Position numbers and translations under genes: made by a program. A stretch of 64,000 nucleotides of DNA, taken from contig JBJXEA010000014.1 in the NCBI GenBank assembly GCA_046155285.1, positions 8,753-72,752 on the forward strand, read 5' to 3'. Source of the stretch: CAILHX01 sp046155285 (lineage in GTDB: Bacteria; Pseudomonadota; Gammaproteobacteria; Burkholderiales; Methylophilaceae). Positions 42,812-52,701 of this stretch are shown here, one piece after another (the stretch's first letter is position 1; the number at the start of each line of letters is the position of its first letter). The notes under the pieces were generated by a model. That model saw only the letters and a program-made list of their open reading frames with translations, did not search any database and had not been told where the DNA came from.

Positions 42812-43995
42812 TGCTTGTGTCCTATCGCCAATTCTTGATAAAGTTTAGCGTATTGCACAGCAATATTCCCTATTTCAAATGTATCTGTAATTCGAGCACG
42901 CGCTTGCTCGCTCAGCATCGCCAGTTCGTTATCCGCCAACCCTAGCAATGTATCCCAGGCTTGTGCCAGCGCCGTCATATCGTCGCGCGGCACGATACGT
43001 CCGGTATCTCCTACGATCCAGCTAGCATCCCCCGCATCCGTAGATACGCAAGGCACGCCACAAGCCATGGCCTCGCCTAACACGTTGGGGAATGCTTCGC
43101 CCCATGAAGAGGTTGAGGTGGCTATATCCAGTGTTGCTGTCAGTCTGGGTATGTCGTATCGCTCACCAAGCAAACGGGTGATCTTGCTAACTCCCGCATC
43201 ATGCATCCAGCTGATCATGAGCGGGTTGCTCGCGTCTATCCCCCGCCCCACCAATAAGAAATGTACATCCGGCCGTTGTTTATGTAATTGATACGCGGCT
43301 TCAAAAAAGCCTGCATGGTTCTTTTGCGGATCAAAACGTGCGATCAGCCCTATGACCGGTGCATCTGCCGGTATGCCCAGCTCCACGCGGACACTATGAC
43401 GGGCAGATGGGTCGGGTTTGAATAGTTGCAGATCGAAACCATTCGGAATCACCACAAATGCATCCTGGGCATAACCCAAAGCAATATGGGTTTGCATTGC
43501 GTTTTGCGAACAGCAAACGATACGTTTTGGTAGCCAGTGCGATAATTTTGCGCACAAGGCCACAACTCTACGCGTGTTCGGCTTGGTTTTATCCGCTGAA
43601 AGGTCGTTGTTACGTATATTCCAGGCCAAAGCCCGCATACCTGCCAGATACGTGGCTATGCCGCCCAGCAAGTCCGCATGATAAAGCCATGTTTGTACGA
43701 CCTGCGGTCGGAACCGCCGGATCAGCCAGGCCAGCTTTACTATTGCCCATGGATTCGGCCATGCCGACGACATTTCAAGAGATGTGACTTGCACCCCTAT
43801 CGCTTGCAGTCTTTGGGCAACAATGCCTGGATTGGTCAGACAGATCACTTGCTGATCAAAGTGTTCTTGAAGGCGTTCAGCGAGTCTTAACAACATCATT
43901 TCAGCGCCCCCGGTATCAAGGCTGGTAATGATGTGAATAATCCTGATGTGCCGTGTGTTTGAAACTGCAGGCGGTGGGGATTCCGGTTTAGCCAT
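42799..43995 (-). CDS. Glycosyltransferase family 4
   Basis: 398 residues. IRIIHIITSLDTGGAEMMLLRLAERL is the classic GT4 acceptor-domain start, and SSWGEAFPNVLGEAMACGVP is the donor-side E-x7-E region. Soluble or peripheral to the inner membrane, adding a sugar to the lipid-linked unit. The start is 14 bp after the methyltransferase stop. Substrate unknown. Confidence 0.87.
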   Translation of the reverse strand: MAKPESPPPAVSNTRHIRIIHIITSLDTGGAEMMLLRLAERLQEHFDQQVICLTNPGIVAQRLQAIGVQVTSLEMSSAWPNPWAIVKLAWLIRRFRPQVVQTWLYHADLLGGIATYLAGMRALAWNIRNNDLSADKTKPNTRRVVALCAKLSHWLPKRIVCCSQNAMQTHIALGYAQDAFVVIPNGFDLQLFKPDPSARHSVRVELGIPADAPVIGLIARFDPQKNHAGFFEAAYQLHKQRPDVHFLLVGRGIDASNPLMISWMHDAGVSKITRLLGERYDIPRLTATLDIATSTSSWGEAFPNVLGEAMACGVPCVSTDAGDASWIVGDTGRIVPRDDMTALAQAWDTLLGLADNELAMLSEQARARITDTFEIGNIAVQYAKLYQELAIGHKQCAA

Positions 43996-44009
43996 TTGAG
44001 TCTGTAGGG

Positions 44010-44717
44010 TTAGTGCCCAAGCTTAATCGCTTGAAAACAGATGTTGGGATTTGCAAAGCGCACGCCGATCTTGCATAAAGGGATTTTGATCAGCGCCTTT
44101 ACCAGCCCGAATACCCCTCCTCCCCTCAATGATGCAAACCCTATAGTCTCGATCTTCCGAACTTCAAGTTTATGACCACCAGTACCTTGCTCTATCCACG
44201 ATTTTAGCTGGGATGAAGAGAATGATTGAAGGTGCCCCCATCGGTGGAAGATATCTCCACAATGCGGGCAAACCACGATGGATACCTTCAGGTCTTCTTC
44301 AAAAGGAGTGGTGCCTATGAATAAGCCTCCCGGCTTAAGGACACGCTGGATCTCCTGTATCCCGGATGCAAGTTGTTCATCGCTGAGATGTTCCAGAACT
44401 TCAGAGGCAAATACAATATCAAAACTTTTATCGGCGAATGGGATTTGCTCGATATAACCCTGTTTTGCATCAATATTGCTGCTATGCAGGCGTTCAACCG
44501 AAGTTGCATCAGGATCGAGACTGCTGACCGTACATCCAAGCTGCAGCAACTTATTTTCCAGTATGGCTTTGCCTATTCCCACATTCATCACGGAAACCCC
44601 GGGCTTGAGATGACGTTTGAATCTTCGTATCAGGAATTCTGCCCGGATCGCAGCCCCTTCGAATCCGCGGTTGATATCCTCACTCTGCAACTTCTTCCAG
44701 ATTAAATCTTGATTCAT
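44010..44717 (-). CDS. SAM-dependent methyltransferase with Cys/His insert
   Basis: A 235-residue class I methyltransferase. VMNVGIGKAILE replaces the usual glycine motif I, followed by FDIVFASEVLEHLSDEQL and VLKPGGLFIGTTPFE. An insert CPHCGDIFHRWGHLQSFS looks like a small metal site, common in glycan-locus methyltransferases. It probably methylates a sugar or the chain end. 57 bp separate it from the upstream GT2 gene. Confidence 0.82.
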   Translation of the reverse strand: MNQDLIWKKLQSEDINRGFEGAAIRAEFLIRRFKRHLKPGVSVMNVGIGKAILENKLLQLGCTVSSLDPDATSVERLHSSNIDAKQGYIEQIPFADKSFDIVFASEVLEHLSDEQLASGIQEIQRVLKPGGLFIGTTPFEEDLKVSIVVCPHCGDIFHRWGHLQSFSSSQLKSWIEQGTGGHKLEVRKIETIGFASLRGGGVFGLVKALIKIPLCKIGVRFANPNICFQAIKLGH

Positions 44718-44774
44718 GACCTCATCCTAAGTTTTCCCAGATACAACGATTTAATTTAACAGCTGCGATTTTCG

Positions 44775-45713
44775 TCACTGCCGGCGGCGCTGAACCTGAA
44801 TCCTGACTTTTAGCTTAAACAATAAACACAATAGCATCATAGGTAACGATCGCACCAATAAAATGTAAAGCCGGGTAGAACGATGCATCGCCGGATTGTT
44901 TTGAATAATGCCACGTACATCCTTTCCGGCAAGCCGATGATAGAGAATAGACTTTAGCACCCATTCATCGTAAATATTGCTGTAGGTTTCCCTGATATCA
45001 GTGCCCAACGCTCTAAGCTGTGCCAGGTATCCCGTGGCGAAACGTAGCGGATTGTTGGTCAGGGCGGCATACCCACTCAAACCATCGCTGCTATATTCTG
45101 AGCTGCGCAGTGCATGTTCGTCGTAAACCAGACTGTAGCCCGCCTGCGCTATTTGCAGCCAGGTAATGCCTTCAAATCCGTTAAGGGCCTCGTCGAAGCG
45201 GAACTTCTCAAACACTCTGGAGCGGCATACTGCAAGAAAGTCACCTGTAGCACGCCCTTCCATAATTTTTTCGAAATCAAGACGCGCAGGCGAGTTTTCA
45301 ACTCTACACATAGCTACATTATCAAAAGTAACCGTGCCACCAAACAGAACATCCGTATCCGGGCTTTGTTCAAAATGTTGCACGATATACTCGAGCGCCC
45401 CTGCAAGCAAAATATCGTCTGAATCCAGAAACAGGAGTAATTTTCCTTTAGCCTGCGCAATGCCGGTATTACGCGCGGCGCAAACGCCACGATTGGTTTT
45501 GTGTGCGACATAGTGAATGTTGCCTGACGACTTCAGGGAAGACAATTGCGCATGTGTATCATCGGTTGAGCCATCATCGACGACTATGATCTCCACACGA
45601 TGGGTTTCTGCCTGCAGCAAAACGCTTTGTATCATGCTAAGTAATTTCCCGGCACGGTTGTAGGTTGGAATGACCACTGAAAACAGCATGGACTGACTAG
45701 GCTGAAGCATCAA
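44775..45713 (-). CDS. Glycosyltransferase family 2
   Basis: A 312-residue inverting GT-A enzyme. SVVIPTYNRAGKLLSMIQSVL and IIVVDDGSTDDT form the nucleotide-binding start, and LLLFLDSDDIL contains the metal-binding D-x-D. A hydrophobic stretch near the C-terminus (LLVRSLPMMLLCLLFKL) may anchor it to the membrane. It overlaps the following upstream GT2 gene by 4 bp. Donor unknown. Confidence 0.86.
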   Translation of the reverse strand: MMLQPSQSMLFSVVIPTYNRAGKLLSMIQSVLLQAETHRVEIIVVDDGSTDDTHAQLSSLKSSGNIHYVAHKTNRGVCAARNTGIAQAKGKLLLFLDSDDILLAGALEYIVQHFEQSPDTDVLFGGTVTFDNVAMCRVENSPARLDFEKIMEGRATGDFLAVCRSRVFEKFRFDEALNGFEGITWLQIAQAGYSLVYDEHALRSSEYSSDGLSGYAALTNNPLRFATGYLAQLRALGTDIRETYSNIYDEWVLKSILYHRLAGKDVRGIIQNNPAMHRSTRLYILLVRSLPMMLLCLLFKLKVRIQVQRRRQ

Positions 45714-46690
45714 CGTTTCTCACCCCAACTCGAGTGCATCTTACGAAGGCGATGCCTGAAATGGCTGCTGTTCAGGCCAGGCAAAATGATTTTAAGGCCC
45801 ACCCATAATGCCAGAAATATAGAGGCGACGAATTGCTTGAACATGAACAATGCCAGCCAGGGCAATATCTGCACTTTATTGCATGCCCCTTTTATTGATC
45901 TCAGAATCAGTTTCCCTGACATCCAGCTCGACTTGTTGGTCTCTGAAATTGCAGCAAAAATCTCACTGGCCTGCGGCCGCGCAAGCACATTAGAAGCACC
46001 TCCCTGGCGCTTATAAGTGACGGCATCCTGCTTACAACTAACGAGCTCCCCTTGCAGAAAAACACTCAGCACGAACAGCGCACCAGGATCTCTCAATTTG
46101 GAGCTCATCTGCAATTGCTTCAGGACTTCAGTACGGAATATTCCATAAACAACCGCCCATGCCCAACCTTCATAGTGGCCATATCTCAAATAGTGGATCG
46201 CCCTTTTGAGCAAAGGCATCCCCTGCGTACCATGTACATGCATCTGTTCGGAATCGTTGAATGCATGAATATGGACGCCTTCTGCCGTCATCAGCGTCAC
46301 AGCGCCTATAGCGGCGATGGCAGCCGGATACCGCGATAGTTCGGCGACCAGTAATGAAATGTATCGAGGAGAGATTAGATCGTCATCGGCGAATCTGAAG
46401 ACATATTCGCCTTTGGCGAGTTGTACACATTGGTTGAAGTTGTTGATCAACCCGATATCCTGCTCATTCCTGATGTAATGGACATTGGGATATTGCCTTA
46501 CATAATCGCCGACCAACAAAGCGGTATGGTCTGTCGAGGCGTTGTCGCTAACGAATATTTCAACATTCGCGTAATCCTGCTGTAACACAGACTTTATCGC
46601 CTCGGATAGAAAATCCGCACGATTCCGTGTCGGGATAACCACCGAAACCAAGGCAGGCGCTACGGATAAACCTGATGTATCAGCGCACAA
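45710..46690 (-). CDS. Glycosyltransferase family 2
   Basis: 326 residues. SVVIPTRNRADFLSEAIKSVL, VSDNASTD and FRFADDDLISP mark the GT2 fold with the acidic metal site DDD. A C-terminal hydrophobic segment (LFMFKQFVASIFLALWVGLKIILPG) probably binds the inner membrane. It overlaps the previous gene's stop by 11 bp. This and its two neighbours are related but not near-identical GT2 proteins. Confidence 0.86.
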   Translation of the reverse strand: MCADTSGLSVAPALVSVVIPTRNRADFLSEAIKSVLQQDYANVEIFVSDNASTDHTALLVGDYVRQYPNVHYIRNEQDIGLINNFNQCVQLAKGEYVFRFADDDLISPRYISLLVAELSRYPAAIAAIGAVTLMTAEGVHIHAFNDSEQMHVHGTQGMPLLKRAIHYLRYGHYEGWAWAVVYGIFRTEVLKQLQMSSKLRDPGALFVLSVFLQGELVSCKQDAVTYKRQGGASNVLARPQASEIFAAISETNKSSWMSGKLILRSIKGACNKVQILPWLALFMFKQFVASIFLALWVGLKIILPGLNSSHFRHRLRKMHSSWGEKR

Positions 46691-47666
46691 TTTTAAGTAC
46701 CCTGTAGCTCAAATAGGCAACCCCGCTACTAATGCCGCCCAGCGGGAAATTCCACACGATGCCTGCAAATAGCGCCGAGGTTCGAGGAAGCAGCTTGCAA
46801 AACCTGGTCCATAGCTGCGCATATTGCTGCCTGGACATCAACCCTTCCCACAGTGCCTTGGAACTCAAGGCGATCATGCGCCTGAAGTGATAGCGCCTGA
46901 CAACTTCATCAAAACCGAGATTTTCCGGCAATTTTGCCAGCAGTTGCTGCGATGAAGCCACGTAACTCAATATATTCACTTCGTCAGCAGCAAGCTTTGC
47001 CCATCTGCCCTTCCTGCCGTCAACAGACCATGTTTGAACCAGCATGGTATTCCCTGCTACATGCAGTGCGGGCCCCACCGCCAGCAATTTCAAGCCCAGA
47101 TAGACATCCCCTGAATAATAGATCCTGAAATTCTCACCTTTAAAGCCGCCCACTGCCCGATAAGCGCTGGCTTTGATCAATGCCCCTATGCTGATGTTTT
47201 CCAGAAACTGCAGGTGTGCAAGAATTTCGGTACTGCTATCGGTATATGCCGTGTGCGGTGACTGGCCGATGATCTCACCTTGTTCATTGATCTTTAGCCA
47301 ATCGCCGTAAATGGCAACCGTCTCCGGATGCATCCTGGCGGCGATCAGTAATCTCTGTATGGCAGTATCGGCAAGCTTGTCGTCTGAACTCAGAAAACAT
47401 AGGTATTCGCCAGATGCATGCTCTGCTGCGAATGCAAAATTCTCCAGCAATTCCAGATGCACCGGCGGCCGGATAACCTTGATATCGTTCCCTGAAAACT
47501 CCGCTAATACCATTGTAGTCTCATTGGTGCTGTGATTGTCAGAGACTATGATCTCCACGCCGTCGCACCCCTGAATCAAAGCACTCTGAATAGCAAGCCG
47601 AAGAAAATCCGCTCGCTGGTTATAGGTTGGGATGATGATGGACACGACTGGGTACACGGTGCTCAT
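46680..47666 (-). CDS. Glycosyltransferase family 2
   Basis: 328 residues from Met at 47666 (MSTVYPVVSIIIPTYNQR); a frame extension of 106 codons to 47984 overlaps the flippase gene and has no GT2 character. IVSDNHSTNET and LCFLSSDDKLAD provide the nucleotide and acidic sites. The start overlaps the wzx stop by 4 bp as ATGA, which supports the choice. Function as for neighbouring GT2 proteins; donor unknown. Confidence 0.85.
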   Translation of the reverse strand: MSTVYPVVSIIIPTYNQRADFLRLAIQSALIQGCDGVEIIVSDNHSTNETTMVLAEFSGNDIKVIRPPVHLELLENFAFAAEHASGEYLCFLSSDDKLADTAIQRLLIAARMHPETVAIYGDWLKINEQGEIIGQSPHTAYTDSSTEILAHLQFLENISIGALIKASAYRAVGGFKGENFRIYYSGDVYLGLKLLAVGPALHVAGNTMLVQTWSVDGRKGRWAKLAADEVNILSYVASSQQLLAKLPENLGFDEVVRRYHFRRMIALSSKALWEGLMSRQQYAQLWTRFCKLLPRTSALFAGIVWNFPLGGISSGVAYLSYRVLKIVR

Positions 47667-49246
47667 TTTGTATTCCCATACGAGACTTTTGCGATAACGC
47701 GCTTGCCGTAACGCCGGGCCAGATTTTGCATGGCACCACGTATATTCGGCAGAGTAAACAATAAAAGTACGGTTAGCACGCCAACAAACGCCCCTGAGAC
47801 CAACAATTCGGGCATCACTGATAGCTGAGGTATAAAAACAATGATCAATCCCAGGGAGAGGCCTGAAATGATCAGCGGTGATGCTACATCCCAGACATAC
47901 CAATGAGACATTTGTTGCGGCATCAGCCGCCGGTGAAGAAAATATCCCCCTATCAATACCGAAACCGAATTGACTGCCAGCCAAACCGAAGCTGCACCTA
48001 TAGCACCATGATTAACAGCCGCCCAGACCATGACCGGAGCAAGAACGAGTGCAATGAACGCATTCTGCACGATGGCAAAACGCGTCCAGCCATATGCAAG
48101 CGTCAGCGCATAAGGGATATTCATATAGCCATTCACCATATTACCCAGCACCAATAGCGATGCGATCGGCGCCACATGCTCGACCAGCCTGGAATCTCCG
48201 GACCACACATGCAGTATCACCGGGGAGAAGAATGCCAGTGCAAGTGCCATGGGGGTGATGATGGCAGCGACAAACTGGCAAGCCGCGTGATAGTTCTTGG
48301 CCAATGCCTCGTTATCCCTGAGTGATACCAAACGGCAGAATCTTGGGAAATATGAAGTAAACACTGGCGCGATGACTACGCTGGTGACCATGGCTAACTG
48401 ACTCGCCACTGTATAATAGCCAAAAGCCTCCAGCGACAAGATCCGGCTCAATATCACCTTGTCGAGCTGGCTGAGCGGAATAGTCATCAACGTGATCAGA
48501 TTCATTCCCGCCGCAAATCGCCACACCTCGCGCAATCTGTTCCAACTGAAACGATATGATGCAGAAGTGTCAGGCAGCAATCGCCAAAGCGCCACACGCA
48601 AAGTAAGTGTGCCCAGCACCGCAACCAGCACCTGCCATGCCAAATAGGCTTGCAGCGTAGGCGATACGAACCAAAGTACTGGCAAAACGCCCACATATTT
48701 TAGAAAGTTGATGAATCCGGCGATCTGATTAAGCAATACATGGCGCTCAAGGCCCAGCAATCCGCCGTTATACAAACTTTGCGGCCATTGCAATGCCATG
48801 GTGAGCCCCATCAAGCTGCCCGCCAAAATCATGTCTTTCACCCCAAGAGATTGTGCGTGCACCCAATGTTTGGCAACAAACGGGGTGGCACCAAGCATGA
48901 TCAGCAAGATCAAGCCGGACATGATCCAATAGACTATTTCCAGCGTGTGCACCAGCTCGCCCTGGCTCTCCGCAGTGACCTCTCCTGCTCCAGAACGGGC
49001 CATCTCCCGATTAAGCGTCGTGCTAAGACCCATATCCAGAAGCCCAAGCAGGGCTTGCAGTGCAGCAAAAGCGCCTATCAATCCATACGCTTCAATGCCG
49101 ATGATGCGAATATAGATCGGCACCAGAAGTATGCCAAGCAACGCAGTCCAGCCACGTCCGAGGAAATTCGCCAGCATATTCAACTTGATCGAATTGAGTG
49201 GAGTGTTCTGATTGCCACCTTTATCTGGATATGTAGCGTTAGCCAT
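47663..49246 (-). CDS. wzx: Wzx-type O-unit flippase
   Basis: A 527-residue polytopic protein of the MOP/polysaccharide transporter superfamily, about 14 helices, starting LNMLANFLGRGWTALLGILLVPIYIR as usual for Wzx. It would flip the undecaprenyl-linked repeat unit across the inner membrane. Together with the ligase-like protein at 32034 this makes a Wzx/Wzy-type assembly route likely and an ABC-transporter route unlikely, since no wzm/wzt genes are seen. Confidence 0.86.
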   Translation of the reverse strand: MANATYPDKGGNQNTPLNSIKLNMLANFLGRGWTALLGILLVPIYIRIIGIEAYGLIGAFAALQALLGLLDMGLSTTLNREMARSGAGEVTAESQGELVHTLEIVYWIMSGLILLIMLGATPFVAKHWVHAQSLGVKDMILAGSLMGLTMALQWPQSLYNGGLLGLERHVLLNQIAGFINFLKYVGVLPVLWFVSPTLQAYLAWQVLVAVLGTLTLRVALWRLLPDTSASYRFSWNRLREVWRFAAGMNLITLMTIPLSQLDKVILSRILSLEAFGYYTVASQLAMVTSVVIAPVFTSYFPRFCRLVSLRDNEALAKNYHAACQFVAAIITPMALALAFFSPVILHVWSGDSRLVEHVAPIASLLVLGNMVNGYMNIPYALTLAYGWTRFAIVQNAFIALVLAPVMVWAAVNHGAIGAASVWLAVNSVSVLIGGYFLHRRLMPQQMSHWYVWDVASPLIISGLSLGLIIVFIPQLSVMPELLVSGAFVGVLTVLLLFTLPNIRGAMQNLARRYGKRVIAKVSYGNTK

Positions 49247-49250
49247 CAGA

Positions 49251-50486
49251 TCAATTACGGCTATGCGCTATAACAGTTCTGAGATGTGTTTCCAGTTCTT
49301 CCATACGTGCCGGCAAATGATAGTTCGCTTTGAAGTACTCACGTCCATTTTTACCAAGAACGTCACGCTGTTCCGGCAGCATTTCATAAAACCTCACAAC
49401 AGCTTCAGCCAGTGCTACAGCATCCCCTGCAGGACACGTTAGCCCAGCATTGGCCTTGAGCACAACATCGGTAGATGCGCCGTTGCAACTGACGATGATA
49501 GGTTTGCCTGCCGACAGATAACTTTGTAATTTGCTGGGAATGGTTGCCGATAGCGCTGGATCATCTCGCAAAGATACCAACAACACAGACGCTGCCGCAT
49601 AGATCGACGCCATCTCTTCAGGAGGAACGCGGCCTGTCATGACCACATTTTCCAATTTATTCGACATGATACTTTCTGCTAAAGCAGTCGCCTGACTACC
49701 GCTACCCACCATATAAAATTTGACATCCCTGCTGCCCTGTAACAGTTTTGCGGCTTCAATGATAGTCTCGCATGACTGGGCAGAGCCAATATTGCCTGCG
49801 AACACGATAGAAAAACCCTGTGCCACCTCTTTCGCGATACCGCGAGATGAGTGTTCTGCCATCAAATCTACCGAAGTGTCATCGGCTGAGTTAGGGTAAT
49901 AAAGGATCTTTTGTTTATCGTTCACCATACGTTCAACCGAAGCGCGAAATTCTTCAGACTGAATCAAAATGGAATCGGAGTATCTGTATATGACTCGTAC
50001 AGCAACTGAAACCATACGCAATATCCAGCGGTTACGGATGTAGCCAGTCGCTTGCAATGCCTCAGGCCATATATCCTGCACCCAAAGCACCGTGGGGATT
50101 CGCCTTAAGCGAGCAAAAAAAAGTGCCGGTAGTGCCTGTAATAACGGTGACGGAGCATAAATAAATATCACATCGAATTTTTTTTCACGCAGCGCAAAAG
50201 GGGCGAATAAATACCCCGAAAAAATGAATGACAGATAATTGAATACCAGATCTTTGGCCGAGCCCATTTTTCTGGGTTTGATCGGGATTCGAAAAACTTC
50301 AAAGCCGGAAAACGTCTCCCGACTGATACCAGCCCCTCGATAACCTGTAAAAAACTCCCCTTCCGGGTAATTCGGCTTTCCAGTCAATATCGTGACTTTT
50401 GCACCTCTGTCATGAAGACAGCGCGCAATGGTATTGATGTGAAAATTCTCTGGCCAGAAATACTGGGTCCAAATCAATACATTCAC
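49251..50486 (-). CDS. Glycosyltransferase family 4, WbuB-like
   Basis: 411 residues. MNVLIWTQYFWPENFHIN and ILTGKPNYPEGEFF are typical of the WbuB-like GT4 group, several of which transfer N-acetylfucosamine-type sugars. The donor half has VFAGNIGSAQSCE and ATIPSKLQSYLSAGKPI. It ends 4 bp before the wzx start. A QuiNAc/FucNAc donor is consistent with the CapD module but not proven. Confidence 0.86.
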   Translation of the reverse strand: MNVLIWTQYFWPENFHINTIARCLHDRGAKVTILTGKPNYPEGEFFTGYRGAGISRETFSGFEVFRIPIKPRKMGSAKDLVFNYLSFIFSGYLFAPFALREKKFDVIFIYAPSPLLQALPALFFARLRRIPTVLWVQDIWPEALQATGYIRNRWILRMVSVAVRVIYRYSDSILIQSEEFRASVERMVNDKQKILYYPNSADDTSVDLMAEHSSRGIAKEVAQGFSIVFAGNIGSAQSCETIIEAAKLLQGSRDVKFYMVGSGSQATALAESIMSNKLENVVMTGRVPPEEMASIYAAASVLLVSLRDDPALSATIPSKLQSYLSAGKPIIVSCNGASTDVVLKANAGLTCPAGDAVALAEAVVRFYEMLPEQRDVLGKNGREYFKANYHLPARMEELETHLRTVIAHSRN

Positions 50487-50526
50487 TTAAAAACTCCTGA
50501 AAAATCCATTTTCCCCAACATCATCA

Positions 50527-51669
50527 TCACGCTATAGCTTTCTTTAGAATACGGGCGTACAGGGCTAAATATCGTTCAGCTTGCATGCTCCACAGGTAGT
50601 ACTTCCGCACCAATGACTCCAACTTTTCAACTGATCTGGTTGCGGCGTCCTCATTGTTTAAAATATCCGAAAGCCCTAGGGCCAATGCATCAACGGTAGC
50701 ATTCACCATGGTCCCTGCCCCCTCTTTCGCAAATCCATCCAGTCCACAGGTATCGCTAAACAACACAGGTGTTCGACATATTCCAGCCTCAAGAATCACG
50801 ATAGACATTGCCTCTCGACGAGATGGTATGGCAAGCAAGCTGGCTCCATGTAATAATTTCAGCTTGTCTTTGCCCCCTACATAGCCTCTGAAATGCACGC
50901 GCCCCGTCATGGAGAGTTTCTGAGCCGTTTCCGCTAAAGACTGCAGCATTCCGTCATCCGGCCCGGCAAAAACAAGATGTATCGCGGGAAATCTGTCCGC
51001 CACTTTGGCGTATGCTTCCAATAACAAATCCGGGCCTTTGATTTCACTAAGCCTGCCTAAAAATAGTATATATGGGGAACCATTGAAAGGCTCTACTTGC
51101 TTTGGTTCATAGTCTTCCGGTAGTTCATAATCTTCCGGGCATATCCCATTTGGTATAACCACCACGCGATCTGCCTGCACACCATATTTCTCGAAATCCC
51201 TTGCTTCCTCTTCGGTGATCGCCACACAAGCATAGGCATTCCTGGCGATTTTTTTACCTACGAGAAAGTCATATATCCGTTTCAGAAGTATCGAACGGCC
51301 AAAAGGCTTGAGCGCGCCCGCCGGACAAAATACATAGGGTTTGTTATATTTTCTGCAAGATATATATGCGAGCGCATTGAGTAAAGTCCAATGCCCAGAT
51401 AGGTGAACAATATCCGCATCAGCAACCAGTTCATCCATGGCCGAAAAGGAAATACGAGGAATGAAATATCTTCTGTTCAAACATGGCAATGCCACAACAC
51501 TCAGATTTTGCAGCCCTGCAAAACGGTCTTTGTTAATCCCTATATCCAGCGTGAAGATCTTGCAGCTCGCGCCTGTTTGCGACAAGAAACGACTAAGCTG
51601 AAAGGTACGCTCGGCAGTCCCGCCTCCGGAGAGTGGATCGAGCAAATGATTAACGTTGAGTATTTTCAA
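50527..51669 (-). CDS. Glycosyltransferase family 4
   Basis: 380 residues with GT4 features: KILNVNHLLDPLSGGGTAER at the N-terminus, PYILFLGRLSEIKGPDLLLEA at the donor-domain start, and IPSRREAMSIVILEAGICRTP with the E-x7-E motif. Residues PEDYELPEDYEPK contain a tandem ELPEDYE-like repeat in the interdomain linker. The gene is 21 bp after the upstream GT2 gene. Donor unknown. Confidence 0.86.
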   Translation of the reverse strand: MKILNVNHLLDPLSGGGTAERTFQLSRFLSQTGASCKIFTLDIGINKDRFAGLQNLSVVALPCLNRRYFIPRISFSAMDELVADADIVHLSGHWTLLNALAYISCRKYNKPYVFCPAGALKPFGRSILLKRIYDFLVGKKIARNAYACVAITEEEARDFEKYGVQADRVVVIPNGICPEDYELPEDYEPKQVEPFNGSPYILFLGRLSEIKGPDLLLEAYAKVADRFPAIHLVFAGPDDGMLQSLAETAQKLSMTGRVHFRGYVGGKDKLKLLHGASLLAIPSRREAMSIVILEAGICRTPVLFSDTCGLDGFAKEGAGTMVNATVDALALGLSDILNNEDAATRSVEKLESLVRKYYLWSMQAERYLALYARILKKAIA

Positions 51670-51690
51670 GATTCTGAGCCACGATTCATT

Positions 51691-52698
51691 TTATTCAGCG
51701 CCGCGGCCCGAGAATGCTTTGATCGACCGCCGGATGCCATCTGACAGGCATTTACGCACCGAGGCAAAAACCAGATATTGAAACATTCCTCCTGCCAATA
51801 TCCCGATTGTTTTAAGTGCATCCACAACCCTGCCACGCTCAATGCTGCTTAAAGATAACTGCATGGCTGCATAGGCTGCCGTACTGAAGCCCCGATACCA
51901 AAAGCTGGCGGCGATTTTTGCGTAGGCTATGGACACTGCAGCGTTCGTTGATTGCAGCAGCTCTGGGCGCGTCAATTTACTGACGAAACCCGACAATAAC
52001 TGATTACATTCACGCAATGCGATATCAGCCATTCTTCTTGTGCCCTGATTCGCATGATTACGCGCTTTTACCAGTTCCTCTGCTCTGTGCTGAAAACGGA
52101 ATTTTCCGGCCATTCGAAACCAGAGCTCGTAATCCTGCGTGGTGCGTAATGTTTCATCAAAAACCCCACACTCCTCAAATGCTGTTTTGGGAATAAGTAA
52201 GGTACAACCGTGCAATGCATTTCCCACAGTTATCCAGTAGCGGAAGCTCTCAGGCTGCACACTGCGTATGCGAACAGGAAAACTGTTATCCGGATCTGAA
52301 GTAAAGATGGAGTAATCACTATAGACTATGGTCCTCTCTCTTATTCCTGATGGAAGTGCGAGTAAAAACTCCATTTGAGATTTCAGCTTTTGCGGTTGGT
52401 ACAAATCATCATGGCTCAGCCACGATAAATACGCACCATGCATTTCTGTGATTGCCAGATTCAAAGCCGAAGCGACGCCCCCATTAGGCTTGGAGAAATA
52501 GCGGATACGGTCGCCATAAGACAAGGAGATGCGCTTGGTTGCCCCATCATCTGCGGAGCCATCGTTCACCACGATCACTTCAATGTTTGAGTAAGTCTGG
52601 GCTAACGCGCTTTGGATAGCCAGATCCAGGTAATCACTACCATTGAATACCGGGATAATGATGCTTATCAGAGGTGTATCATTCATCACGCGGCTCAT
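51691..52698 (-). CDS. Glycosyltransferase family 2
   Basis: 335 residues, MSRVMNDTPLISIIIPVFNG start, VIVVNDGSADDG nucleotide loop and YLSWLSHDDLY acidic site. Met5 is an alternative start. It follows the LPG-synthase-like gene by 3 bp. Donor and acceptor unknown. Confidence 0.85.
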   Translation of the reverse strand: MSRVMNDTPLISIIIPVFNGSDYLDLAIQSALAQTYSNIEVIVVNDGSADDGATKRISLSYGDRIRYFSKPNGGVASALNLAITEMHGAYLSWLSHDDLYQPQKLKSQMEFLLALPSGIRERTIVYSDYSIFTSDPDNSFPVRIRSVQPESFRYWITVGNALHGCTLLIPKTAFEECGVFDETLRTTQDYELWFRMAGKFRFQHRAEELVKARNHANQGTRRMADIALRECNQLLSGFVSKLTRPELLQSTNAAVSIAYAKIAASFWYRGFSTAAYAAMQLSLSSIERGRVVDALKTIGILAGGMFQYLVFASVRKCLSDGIRRSIKAFSGRGAE

Positions 52699-52701
52699 CA
52701 G

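Noticed and set aside
47667..47984. N-terminal extension of the GT2 protein
   Set aside because: The extra 106 codons overlap the wzx gene; the ATG at 47666 with a 4-bp stop overlap gives the normal GT2 start.
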